Assembly (NCBI RefSeq): GCF_000959445.1
Contig: NZ_CP009630.1
Location: forward strand, 682,001-746,000
Source: Burkholderia vietnamiensis LMG 10929
GTDB lineage: Bacteria; Pseudomonadota; Gammaproteobacteria; Burkholderiales; Burkholderiaceae
Length of the DNA: 64,000 bases
Reading direction: 5' to 3'
Made by a program: the position numbers and the translations under genes. Positions within the stretch are counted from its first letter, which is position 1. Every line of letters begins with the position of its first letter. The notes under the pieces are model-generated. The model was not told where the DNA came from, did no database searches, and worked only from the letters and a program-made list of their open reading frames with translations. Below, in pieces: positions 1 through 9,000 of the stretch.

Positions 1-1
1 G

Positions 2-340
2 CTGAGTATCTCGCGTCACGCGGACCGCCTCACGCCCGCCGAGATCAACATGCTGACGCTGCAGACCAACTGGCTCGCGAACCTGTCGCACTCGCTGATG
101 AGCCGCTTCATGCTGCCGAAGCTGTCGCCTGCGGCGGGCGTCACGCTGACCGCGCGCGAGCGCGAAGTGCCGTGCTGGACGGCCGAAGGCAAGACCGCGT
201 GCGAAATCGGCCAGATCCTCAGCATCTCGGAGCGCACGGTGAACTTCCACGTGAACAACATCCTCGAGAAGCTCGCGGCGACCAACAAGGTTCAGGCGGT
301 GGTCAAGGCGATCGCTGCCGGCCTCATCGACACGCCCTGA
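2..340 (+). CDS. cepR: CepR-like LuxR quorum-sensing regulator, 3' part only
   Basis: The frame is open from the window edge, so the autoinducer-binding domain starts outside; about 112 C-terminal residues are visible. They hold a LuxR/GerE helix-turn-helix with the typical TAREREV, GKTACEIGQILSISERTV and VNNILEKL segments. From memory this matches CepR of the Burkholderia cepacia complex (binds octanoyl-homoserine lactone, regulates virulence and secretion genes) almost residue for residue. One oddity: in the first HTH helix, the nearly invariant leucine after EREV is proline (codon CCG at 170-172). That could break the helix and inactivate DNA binding. The gene converges on the mgtC-like gene. 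Family assignment is certain; the cepR identity is likely but rests on remembered sequence. Confidence 0.8.
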   Translation: MSISRHADRLTPAEINMLTLQTNWLANLSHSLMSRFMLPKLSPAAGVTLTAREREVPCWTAEGKTACEIGQILSISERTVNFHVNNILEKLAATNKVQAVVKAIAAGLIDTP

Positions 341-397
341 CGCGGCACCGCAGCCGCCTGCATGCCCGCATGCACGCGCGCATCGGGCGGCCGCCGC

Positions 398-1105
398 TCA
401 CTCCATCATCGGCTCCGCCTCCTTCGCGGTCCAGCTCACGCTTGAAATGCTCTTCTCCATACTGATCCGGCTCGCGATCTGTTCGAGTTTCTGCTGATCT
501 TTCGGATGCAGCTTCAGCGTCGCGGTGACCTTCAGCCGGTCCGGCTGCTCGGGCACGTCCTCGCTCGTCAGGCTCTGGAACGACAGCGGCTTCGCGTACA
601 TCGCGTTCGACAGCAGCGTGCGGATGTGCACTTCGTCGGCGGCCAGGCAGATCACGGTGATCCGGTATTCGCGCACCAGATCGGCATTCGACACCGGCGT
701 TGCGTTGATCGCCTGACTGACGCCGCGCAGCACCGTGTTGGCGAGCAGCACCACGCCCGTGCCGGCCAGCGCGGGTACGAAGTGGCCGGCGCCGGCGAGT
801 ACGCCGACGGCGGCCGAGCACCACAGCGTCGCGGCCGTGTTGATGCCCTGGATCGAGCCCTTGTCGCGCATGATCACGCCGCCGCCGAGAAAGCCGACGC
901 CGGACACGACGTACGCGGCGATCTGCGTGACGCCGGCCACGCCGTTGCCGGTCAGCACGCCGAGCGTCACGAACAGGCAGGCGCCGCTCGCCACCAGCGT
1001 GATCGTGCGCAGGCCGGCCGTGCGTTGGCGCATCTGGCGTTCGAGGCCGATCGCGACGCCGCAGGCGAACGCGGTGAAAAGACGGAGTGCGAAATCGAGC
1101 GTCAT
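398..1105 (-). CDS. MgtC/SapB family inner-membrane protein
   Basis: This 235-residue protein has an N-terminal block of about four hydrophobic helices with the MgtC signatures GLERQ (residues 20-24), GVGFLGGG (69-76) and IQGINTAATLW (about 84-94). A soluble C-terminal domain of about 95 residues follows, similar to the ACT-like tail of some MgtC proteins. MgtC proteins help survival in macrophages and low magnesium and modulate ATP synthase. The start at 1105 is chosen because the preceding 26 in-frame residues are basic and do not resemble the family, while MTLDFALRL begins the first helix. The 5' region shows no magnesium riboswitch that I could recognise. It is transcribed towards cepR. 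Confidence 0.88.
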   Translation of the reverse strand: MTLDFALRLFTAFACGVAIGLERQMRQRTAGLRTITLVASGACLFVTLGVLTGNGVAGVTQIAAYVVSGVGFLGGGVIMRDKGSIQGINTAATLWCSAAVGVLAGAGHFVPALAGTGVVLLANTVLRGVSQAINATPVSNADLVREYRITVICLAADEVHIRTLLSNAMYAKPLSFQSLTSEDVPEQPDRLKVTATLKLHPKDQQKLEQIASRISMEKSISSVSWTAKEAEPMME

Positions 1106-1637
1106 GTTGGTCCTGCCGTGTAAAGCGCGCTTGCCGGCCCGCATCGCGGCGGCGCTGGGCGAGCGCGATGCGATGGCCGTCATCGCGCGGTACTGTACCG
1201 CGCGAATGCGTCATTCAGTGTGAAACGGGAAGCGTGCGGACTCGCGGAACGCGAGTCGCGGCAGGATTGCTGCGTGGGACAGGCGTTCAGGCGGCGAGCG
1301 GCGCACGCAGCGAAGGGCTGCAACTGTCCACGATGGTTCCTGAAGGAGGGATGGGCGGCATTCTAGTGGGCGGCTCGCGCGTACGTCAATCGCGTCGGCA
1401 GCGTCGGCGGACGGCCGCCGCATGCGGTAATGCTCATTGCGCCGCGTCGATCGTCTCCGTCATGAGCGCGGCCGCCGCCGCCCGCTCAGGTACGCCCGAC
1501 GCGCGTCCCGTCGTGCCGCCCGGTATCTGTGTACCATCGGACATAGGGCGCGCGACGCCGGACACAACGTGAGCCGACGTCATGTTCACGTCCGGCGCGC
1601 GGCGCGCAATCGATATCGCGATCAGGATGAGCATTCC
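1106..1637. other. Divergent intergenic region, mgtC-like / metallophosphoesterase
   Basis: This stretch of about 530 bases separates two divergent genes and must carry both promoters. Reading frames here are arginine-rich shadows without a recognisable family. An AGGATGA ribosome-binding sequence lies just before the + strand gene. I could not identify a convincing -35/-10 pair or a structured leader. Confidence 0.5.
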
Positions 1638-2786
1638 ATGCGAAGTTTCTTTGTCCGATTCATTGCAATCGGCGTGCTGTTGCATCTGTATGTCGGGATG
1701 CGGATCATCCCCGACGCGTTCACGTCGCCGCTCGCGCGAACCGTAGCGGCGCTCGTGCTCGCGAGCTTCGTCGTGCTGATTCCGGTCGGCATGTTCTCGC
1801 GCCGCTTCGACGAGGGCTGGGCCGCCACGTTGTTCGGCTGGACCGGCGCGCTCGCGATGGGCTTCTTCTCGTCGCTGCTGGTGCTGACCTTGCTGCGCGA
1901 ACTGGTGCTGCTCGGCGTGGTCGCCTGGCGGCAATTCGTGCATCCCGGCGCGTGGAGCGATGCGGCGTCCGCTACGGCGCTCGCAGTGTTGGCAGCCGCG
2001 GTACTGGTCAGCGCGATCGGTTTCGTGGGCGCGCGGCGCACCGCGGCGGTCAAGCGCGTGTCGATTCCCGTCGACGAGTTGCCGGCTGCGCTCGACGGGC
2101 TGACGATCGTGCAACTGTCGGACATTCACGTCGGGCCGACCATCAAGCGGCCGTTCATCGAGCGGATCGTGCGCGTGGTCAACGCGCTCGATGCGGATCT
2201 GGTCGTCGTGACCGGCGACGTGGTCGACGGCTCGGTCGAGCGGCTGCGCGAGCATACGGCGCCGCTCGGCAGCATGCGCTCGCGGCACGGCAGCTTTCTC
2301 GTCACCGGCAATCACGAGTACTACGCCGGCGCGCATGCTTGGATCGACGAGTTCCGGCGGATCGGCCTGACGGTGCTGCTCAACGAGCACGTGCTGATCG
2401 AGCGCGACGGCGCACGCGCGGTGCTCGCGGGCGTCACCGATTTCACGGCGGGCGGCTTCGATCCCGCGCATCGCAGCGATCCCGAACAGGCGCTCGCGGG
2501 CGCGCCGCCCGACGTCGCCACCAGGATCCTGCTCGCGCACCAGCCGCGCAGCGCGCAAGCGGCGAGCCGCGCCGGTTTCACCGTGCAGTTGTCCGGCCAT
2601 ACGCACGGCGGCCAGTTTCTGCCGTGGCCGCCGTTCGTGCGCCTGCAGCAGCCCGTGATCGGCGGGCTGAACCGGATCGGCGCGATGTGGCTCTACACCA
2701 GCCGCGGCACCGGCTACTGGGGCCCGCCGAATCGCTTCGGCGTGCCGTCCGAGATCACGTTGATCCGTCTGACGCGCGGGAGCTAG
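1638..2786 (+). CDS. YkuE-type membrane metallophosphoesterase
   Basis: The 382-residue protein starts with four hydrophobic segments (about residues 1-135) and continues with a calcineurin-like phosphoesterase domain. The binuclear metal motifs are in order: SDIH (about 159-162), VTGDVVDG (about 191-198), GNHEYY (about 224-229), an isolated LLAHQP (about 297-302) and GHTHGGQF (about 320-327). Relatives remove phosphate or cleave lipid and nucleotide phosphoesters at the membrane; the substrate is not evident here. The ATG at 1638 follows an AGGATGA sequence and begins the first membrane helix; an upstream in-frame extension is arginine-rich and unlikely. It stands alone. Confidence 0.88.
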   Translation: MRSFFVRFIAIGVLLHLYVGMRIIPDAFTSPLARTVAALVLASFVVLIPVGMFSRRFDEGWAATLFGWTGALAMGFFSSLLVLTLLRELVLLGVVAWRQFVHPGAWSDAASATALAVLAAAVLVSAIGFVGARRTAAVKRVSIPVDELPAALDGLTIVQLSDIHVGPTIKRPFIERIVRVVNALDADLVVVTGDVVDGSVERLREHTAPLGSMRSRHGSFLVTGNHEYYAGAHAWIDEFRRIGLTVLLNEHVLIERDGARAVLAGVTDFTAGGFDPAHRSDPEQALAGAPPDVATRILLAHQPRSAQAASRAGFTVQLSGHTHGGQFLPWPPFVRLQQPVIGGLNRIGAMWLYTSRGTGYWGPPNRFGVPSEITLIRLTRGS

Positions 2787-3047
2787 AGCGCGTCGAGCGT
2801 TACGGGCGATGTCGTCCGGATCGACGCGTGGGATGTGCGCGAGCATACGTGCCGGTTCGGCATGCCTGGCGCCAACGACGCAGCTCGTGCGGATCGGGAT
2901 GTTCGGCAGGGCTCACCGGTCTGCATGGCGACGCGGCCGCACGCTTGACATGGGCACCGCGACGATCGCGCATGGCGGCGCGAGGCGGCGTTGGCTACCA
3001 TGCATGGATGATTCGCTCCCGTCCTTCGCTCTTTGTCTGATCCCGCC

Positions 3048-3647
3048 ATGTCGACGCCCGATCTTTTCGCCGATACGCCGGCTCCCGAGGTGGACTGGTA
3101 TCCGGACTGGCTCGCCCCGGCCGATGCCGACCGCCTGCTGGCCGCGCTGATCGACGAGGTCGCGTGGCGACAGGACACGATCCGCACGCCGCGCGGCCGC
3201 ATTCCGCTGCCGCGGCTGACCGCGTGGCAGGGCGAGCGCGACGCCGTCTACGTTTATTCGGGGATCCGCAACGTGCCGGCGCCGTGGACGCCGGCCGTGC
3301 TCGAGCTGAAGCGCGCGGTCGAGGAGACCAGCCGCGCGCCCTTCAACAGCGTGCTGCTCAATCGTTACCGCAACGGCCAGGACAGCCTCGGCTGGCATGC
3401 GGACAACGAGCGCGAGCTGGGCGACGCGCCTGTCATCGCGTCGGTGAGTCTCGGCGCGATGCGCGTGTTCGACCTGCGTCATCGCGCGAGCGGCGTCACA
3501 CATGCGTACCGGCTCACGCACGGTAGCCTGCTGGTGATGCGCGGGCGCACGCAGGCCGAATGGCTGCACCGCGTGCCGAAGGCGCCGGCCGTGCAGGGCG
3601 AGCGCGTCAATCTCACGTTCCGGTTCGTGACGCCGACCGCGCAGTAG
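3048..3647 (+). CDS. AlkB-like 2-oxoglutarate/Fe(II) dioxygenase
   Basis: This 199-residue protein resembles the compact AlkB homologues (ALKBH2/3 type) that oxidatively remove alkyl groups from DNA or RNA bases. The iron ligands are the H-x-D of WHADNE (H117, D119) and H174 in LHRVPK. The arginines of RVNLTFR (R186, R192) are placed to bind 2-oxoglutarate. The sequence NSVLLNRYRNGQDSLGWH is typical of the family. The ATG at 3048 is preferred over an in-frame TTG 15 bases upstream. It is a single-gene unit, with no ada or alkA neighbour. Substrate range cannot be read from the sequence. Confidence 0.9.
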   Translation: MSTPDLFADTPAPEVDWYPDWLAPADADRLLAALIDEVAWRQDTIRTPRGRIPLPRLTAWQGERDAVYVYSGIRNVPAPWTPAVLELKRAVEETSRAPFNSVLLNRYRNGQDSLGWHADNERELGDAPVIASVSLGAMRVFDLRHRASGVTHAYRLTHGSLLVMRGRTQAEWLHRVPKAPAVQGERVNLTFRFVTPTAQ

Positions 3648-3979
3648 CAGCCGGAGGCTCGTGCCGGAGTGCGGTCGCTGCGTTCGGGCACATCTGGCGC
3701 GCCCCGATTACGTATGTCGCCATTGGCTGGTCGTCGATGTGGCACGTTGACGCACGGCGCGCTGGCGCGCCGCGGAGGGCGGCCCGCGAGGCCCGTGCCG
3801 CTTGACTTGCGAACAGTTTCGATCGACTGGCCGGTTCCGATAGGCAAGTGTAAGCCCTGATGGTGCGTCGCAACATTCTTTGACTAGACTGGCGAATGGC
3901 AGGATCGCGTCGGCACTCGGCGCAATTTTTCGACATGCCCGGCGGCGCCGATGCGACGCGCAGGGCAGGAGCACAATCC
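3648..3979. other. Intergenic region, nothing recognised
   Basis: About 330 bases between the AlkB-like gene and a short hypothetical gene. A TTGACT hexamer lies at 3880-3885, but no good -10 sequence is seen at the right distance. No family is recognisable in the open frames. Confidence 0.4.
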
Positions 3980-4186
3980 GTGATCGTACTGGACTCATCC
4001 CTCGAACCCTCGCTGCACGTCTTCGAACAAGACGGCGGATGGCAATGGGCGCTGACGGTGAAGCGGACGTCCGGCGTGGGCGTGAAAGTCGTCGCGTTCA
4101 GCACCGAGGGCTACCACCGCGAAGCCGACGCGTATGCCGCCGGCGAGCGGGCGCGCGCCGAGTATGACGACGCCGTGACGACGTGA
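3980..4186 (+). CDS. Short conserved-looking hypothetical protein
   Basis: I do not recognise this 68-residue protein. The GTG start at 3980 is supported by an AGGAG sequence eight to nine bases upstream; an in-frame ATG at 3896 would add 28 poorly structured residues. The sequence is mixed alpha/beta in character (VIVLDSSLEPSLHVFEQDGG, then WQWALTVKRTSG and a charged alanine-rich end). It has no signal peptide or membrane helix, so it is probably cytoplasmic. Codon use is normal for the region. It immediately precedes the degenerate repeat array that begins the secretion island. The function is unknown. Confidence 0.55.
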   Translation: MIVLDSSLEPSLHVFEQDGGWQWALTVKRTSGVGVKVVAFSTEGYHREADAYAAGERARAEYDDAVTT

Positions 4187-4798
4187 GCCGCTGACGCTGC
4201 CGCATCGGGCGGTATGCGGGCAGGCGTCCGTTCGTCGTCTCCTTTCTTTCTGCCTTTCCGATTTTCTTAGCTCTCTACCCCGCGTCGCGCCAGACACCGG
4301 CGTGACCTCGGGCCGCGCGCCAATCGAGCCAAATAATCCGCACGCTTCGATACACCGCTGCAATACGCGGTGCTCGTCGCCGATTTCCTCCATTCGCTGC
4401 CACGCATTGCGTCACGCGCACGCGTGCCTCAGGCCGCCCGCGGTCCGACCGAAACGATCCGGACCCTTCGAATTTCCTCAGTTCCTCGCGACGCATCGCG
4501 TCATGCAACGACGTGGTGCCGGGGCATGCGTCGCCCGAAATGATTCGTAGCTTTCGCCACGGATCTGCCATACGTGCCGCTTTCCCCACTTTGCTGCGCT
4601 CCCCGTCACGCATTCGCGTCACTTACCGGCGTGATCCTGGCGCGTGCGCCGCCCAAAATGATCCGTACCTTTCGACACGTCCGTGCCATACGCTCCGCTT
4701 AACGTGCACGGGTGGCGTCCGCCATGGCGACGCTGCGCGACGCGTCGCGTGCCCGGCGCACGCCGCGCGGCGGCGACTCACCGACTCGAACGCAGCTC
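4187..4798. repeat. Degenerate tandem array of about 110-bp units in a gene-free stretch
   Basis: Four diverged copies follow one another without any plausible gene. Each ends in a core related to AATGATCCGTACCTTTCG: 4332-4343, 4452-4464, 4538-4550 and 4655-4669. The cores are roughly 115, 90 and 118 bases apart. The sequence before each core is also similar (CGCATTGCGTCAC..., then a GCGTG segment, then GCCGCCC). The last two copies align over about 50 bases, including GCCATACG downstream of the core. The array ends about 130 bases upstream of gspI. Confidence 0.6.
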
Positions 4799-5209
4799 AT
4801 GTGCGATGACAGAACCGACACTTTCCGCGCTGCTCGGGCATCGCGACGGGGCTTCACATTGATCGAGGTGCTGATCGCGCTGGCGATCGTCGCGGTGGCG
4901 CTCGGCGCCGTGATGCGCGCGATCGGCGCGCTCGCCGCGGATACCGACACGACCCGCATGCGGCTGCTCGCGCTCTGGAGCGCAGACAACGCGCTCGGCG
5001 AACTGCGCATCGCGTCGAGCTGGCCGGACGCCGGCACGCAGACGTTCGCGTGCCCGCAAGGCCGTTACCGGTTCGTCTGCCGACAGTCCGTCGCCACGCT
5101 GCCGAGCCCGCTCGTGCGGCGCGTGACGGTCAGCGTTTATCCGTCGGCATCGAGCGGCACCGTGCTCGCCGAAGTCGTGACGGTGATCCAGAATGAAGCA
5201 CGGCGCTGA
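4799..5209 (+). CDS. gspI: Type II secretion minor pseudopilin GspI
   Basis: The 136-residue protein has a class III prepilin signal: basic leader, cleavage G18/F19, glutamate at mature position 5 (RRGFTLIEVLIAL), then a hydrophobic helix to about residue 43. The C-terminal region has the GspI look (RMRLLALWSADNALGELR and a two-cysteine segment CPQGRYRFVCRQS). GspI nucleates the pseudopilus tip with GspJ, GspK and GspH. The ATG at 4799 lacks a strong ribosome-binding sequence; starts at 4712 or 4724 would only lengthen the leader. It overlaps gspJ by 17 bases, so the two are surely co-transcribed. Confidence 0.88.
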   Translation: MCDDRTDTFRAARASRRGFTLIEVLIALAIVAVALGAVMRAIGALAADTDTTRMRLLALWSADNALGELRIASSWPDAGTQTFACPQGRYRFVCRQSVATLPSPLVRRVTVSVYPSASSGTVLAEVVTVIQNEARR

Positions 5210-5855
5210 TCGGCCCGCGCGCCTCCATGCGCGCGGCTTCACGCTGATCGAGATGCTGGTCGCGATCGCGCTGCTCGCGGTGATCGCTCTGCTGTCGTGG
5301 CGCGGCCTCGATGCGACGATTCGCGGCCGCGACGACATCGCGTCGAATCTGGCGCAAACGCGTCTGCTCGGCCGCTACTTCTCCCAGCTGCAGTTCGACC
5401 TGATGAACCTCGTGACGGCCGACGAGGTGTTCGGGCCGCCGCTGCGCATCCGGCCGAACGAGCTCGTGATGGTGCGCCGTCTCGGCGTCGGCAGCGGGCC
5501 GACGCACGTGCAGGTCGTGCGCTACCGGCTGAACGGGCGCGCACTCGTGCGCAGCGCGTCGCAGCCGCTCGCCACGCTCGCCGAGGTGGACGCGGCGCTG
5601 CGGCACATGGACGATTTCGCGCAGGTCGTCGTCAGCAGCGATGCACGCGCGATGCAGCTCGCGGTGTGGATCGCCCCCGGCGGCTGGACGACCAGCCAGG
5701 CCGCGATCGAGCAAGCCTACGCGCAGTTTCTCGCGCAGCACGGCATCAGCAATTCGACGTCGCTCGGGATGCCGCTGCCGCGCGGTGTGCGCTTCGCCGT
5801 GACGATCGGCGCGCCGCCGGTCGAATACGTGAGGACGATCGCGATCGGTCAGTGA
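5193..5855 (+). CDS. gspJ: Type II secretion minor pseudopilin GspJ
   Basis: This 220-residue protein carries the prepilin motif ARGFTLIEML (cleavage G15/F16, E20), a membrane helix to about residue 40, and the GspJ-type body (WRGLDATIRGRDD, LGRYFSQLQFDLMNL, VRYRLNGRALVR). GspJ is a tip component of the T2SS pseudopilus, processed by the prepilin peptidase and assembled in the inner membrane. It overlaps gspI and is followed by a copy of the island's recurring motif at 5931-5945, then a TPR gene. The T2SS genes that normally flank it (gspG, gspH, gspK) are not adjacent here; H and K lie about 23-30 kb away. Confidence 0.9.
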   Translation: MKHGADRPARLHARGFTLIEMLVAIALLAVIALLSWRGLDATIRGRDDIASNLAQTRLLGRYFSQLQFDLMNLVTADEVFGPPLRIRPNELVMVRRLGVGSGPTHVQVVRYRLNGRALVRSASQPLATLAEVDAALRHMDDFAQVVVSSDARAMQLAVWIAPGGWTTSQAAIEQAYAQFLAQHGISNSTSLGMPLPRGVRFAVTIGAPPVEYVRTIAIGQ

Positions 5856-5930
5856 CGGCGGCGGCAACGCCCTGCGGCGCCGGCACGGCCGCGGTCGGCC
5901 GCAGCCGACCGAGCGCTGCGTGACCCGGCA

Positions 5931-5985
5931 AAAATGGTCCGTAACTTTCGTCATACGGCTGTTATCGGGCGTCCGTTAGTCTCGT
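5931..5985 (+). repeat. Island repeat element, copy upstream of first TPR gene
   Basis: AAAATGGTCCGTAAC at 5931-5945 is followed by TTTCGTCATACGGCTG and ATCGGGC. The same arrangement, with small differences, is found at 11785-11840 before tpsA. The core lies about 110 bases before the preferred GTG start of the TPR gene. It may be a regulator site or a small repeat family; the sequence alone cannot decide. Confidence 0.55.
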
Positions 5986-6055
5986 GCCGAACATGACCGC
6001 CGCGACCGGCCGCTTCGGCCCGTCGCCGGCATCGGCAAACGGGAAGGGGGCGAAC

Positions 6056-9000
6056 GTGACGGTCGAGCACCGGCATGATCCACACGCGGGCGCGCCGGCG
6101 AACGGTGCGTCCGGGCAATGGCAAGCGGCGGCGCTCCTCGGCCGCGCGCAGCAATGGCACGGCGCCGGGCGCTTCGACGACGCGGCACGCGACTATCTTG
6201 CCGTGCTCGCGAACGAACCCGATCATCCGCAGGCGCTGCACCTGTACGGCGTGCTGCAGTTCCAGCGCGGTGCGGCCGATCAGGCCGAAGCGCTGCTGCG
6301 CCGCTCGATCGCGCTCGACGCGAGCGCACGCGCGTTGTCGGATCTCGGCGCGCTGGTAGGCGAGGAGGGACGCGTCGACGAGGCGCTCGACCATTTCGCG
6401 GCGGCGCTGCGGGCATCGCCCGACGACGTGCAGACGCTCGTGCGCCGCGGCAACACGCTGCTCGGGCTGCGGCGCTACGACGACGCGCTTGCGTCGTTCG
6501 ATCGCGCGCTGGCGCTGTCGCCGCTCGTGCTCGATGCGCTGTGCAATCGCGGCGGTGCGCTGCGGGCGCTCGGCCGCTTCGACGAAGCGCTCGACACCTA
6601 CGAGCGCGCGCTGATGGTCGACCCGCAATCGTGCGAATCGTGGTTCAACCGCGGGCTCGTGCTGCGCGAGCTGCAGCGATCCGTTGACGCGCTGCACTGC
6701 TTCGAGCGCGCGCACGCGCTGCGGCCGGGCGTGGCCGCGATCGAGGCCGAGCGCGGCCGCGCACTGGCCGATCTTGGCCGCGACAACGAAGCGCTCGCCG
6801 CGTTCAACGATGCGATCGCGGCCGACCCGGCGCGGCTCGACGTGCTGCGCGACAGCGCGGCCGTGCTCGAACGGCTCGGTCGCGCGGACGAAGCGCTTGC
6901 CCGCTGGGAGCGCGTGCTGGCGTCCGATCCGGATCAGGTGCATGCGCTGGCGGGTGGCGGCAATGCGTTGCCGCCACTGCGCCGCGACGTCGATGCGCTC
7001 GACGGCCGCGCGAGGTCCTCGAACCTGGAACGAGCGCCACGCGCGAGCGCGCCGGCCGCGCCGCGATCGGCCGATGGCAGTCAGCACGATGGCAGCGCGT
7101 CGGTTGGTCATCAGCCAGATGCCAGGCGAGCCGATGCCGGCCGGTCCAATGGCAACCGGTCCGATGCGAGCTCGCCCGACGACAGCGCGCCCATTGGTAA
7201 CCAGCCCGATGCCAGGCGAGCCGATGCCGGCCCGTCCAGTGGCAGCCGGCCCGGTGCGAGCCAGCCCGATGACAGCGCGCCCATTGGTAACCCGCCCGAT
7301 GCGAGCCGAGCCGATGCCGGCCCGTCCAATGCCAGGCAACCCAATCCCAGCGCCCCCGAAGCGCTCGCCCCCGACCAACTACTCGCCCGCGCACGCGCCG
7401 CGCACCGCGACGGCGCGCTGCAGCAGGCCGAGCACGCGTACGCCGCGCTGCTCGCAGCCGATCCCGACCATCCGGAAGCGCTGCACCTGCTCGGCGTGTT
7501 GCGTTTCCAGCAGGGACGGCTCGACGATGCCGAGCCGCTGATGCGGCGCTCGATCGAGCGCCAGCCGGCGCCGCTAGCGCTCGCGAACTACTCGGCGGTA
7601 CTCGCTGGGCTCGGCCGCACACACGACGCACTCGCACGGCTCGACGATGCGCTCGCGATCAATCCGACGCACGCGCGCGCACTGTTCCAGCGCGCGGGCC
7701 TGCTCGCGGAACTCGGCCGGCACGACGAAGGCCGCATAGCCTACGACCGGCTGCTCGCACTGACCCCGGGCTTCGCCGACGGCTACGTGAAGCGAAGCGA
7801 CACGCAGCGCGCGCTCGGCCACCACGCTGCGGCGCTGGCCGACTGCGATCGCGCAATCGCGCTCGCGGGCCGCACGTTCGACGCGATGCGCGCGCGCGGT
7901 CTCGCGCTGCGCGAACTCGGCCGCTATCGCGACGCGGCCGACAGCTACGACCATGCGCTCGCGCTGGCGCCCGGCAGTGCCGACGTGCTGTTCCTGCGCG
8001 GCGTCGTTCATCTCGATCTGCACGATCCCGAGCGCGCGCTCTCGGATTTCAACGCGGCGATCGCGACGAAGCCGACCTTCGTCGATGCGCTCGTCAACAG
8101 CGCAATCGCGCTCGAGCAGCTTGGCCGCCACGACGAAGCGCTGCTGCGCTGCGACCGCGCGCTTGCGCTCGAGCCGCGCCACGCGTGCGCGCTCGCCACC
8201 CGCGGCAACGCGGCGAGCCAACTCGGACGTCACACGGACGCAATCGATAGCTATGCGCGCGCGCTCGACGCCGATCCGCTCAGCACCGTCGTGCTGTGCA
8301 ACTTCGCCGATGCGCTGATGCGCGTCGATCGCCACGCCGACGCGCACGCGCTGTGCGAGCGCGCGCTCGAGCTCGACCCGCAGTGCGCGCCGGCGTGGTT
8401 CACGCGCGCACGCGTGCGGCTCGAAACGCATCGTTACGACGATGCGCTCGACGATCTCTCACGCGCGATCGCGCTCGCGCCGCTCGACAAGCTCGCGCAC
8501 TTCCATCGCGGCCACGCGTTGCGCGCGCTGCGCCGGCACGACGACGCGCTGCACGCCTACGCGCGCGTGCTCGACATCGATCCGGACGATGCCGCCGCAC
8601 ACTGCACGCGCGCCTTCCTGTGCCTGTCGACCGGCGATTTCGAAACCGGCTGGGCCGAGTACGAATGGCGCTGGCGCGACAGTCAGCTCGACGCCAGCCG
8701 GCGCGATTTCGCGCAACCGCGCTGGACGCGCGGCATGCCGCTCGACGGTCGCACGATCCTGCTGTATCCGGAACAGGGGCTCGGCGACACACTGCAGTTC
8801 TGCCGCTACGTGCCGCTGGTGAAGGCGCTCGGCGCGCGCGTGGTACTGGAGGCGCCGGTCGAGCTGACGACGCTGTTCGCCACGCTCGACGGCGTCGACG
8901 TGCTGGTCGCGCGCGGCGAGCCGCTGCCGCCGTTCGACCTGCATTGCCCGCTGCTGAGTCTGCCGCTCGAATTCCGCACGAATCTCGCGTCGATTCCCGC

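Noticed and set aside
4187..4798. CRISPR array
   Set aside because: The repeats are degenerate and long (about 110 bases), with no uniform spacers and no cas genes.
5951..7378. A minus-strand frame with repeated GIG-type pentapeptides
   Set aside because: The apparent pentapeptide pattern is the reverse reading of the 90-bp repeats in the TPR gene, and it has no further protein character.
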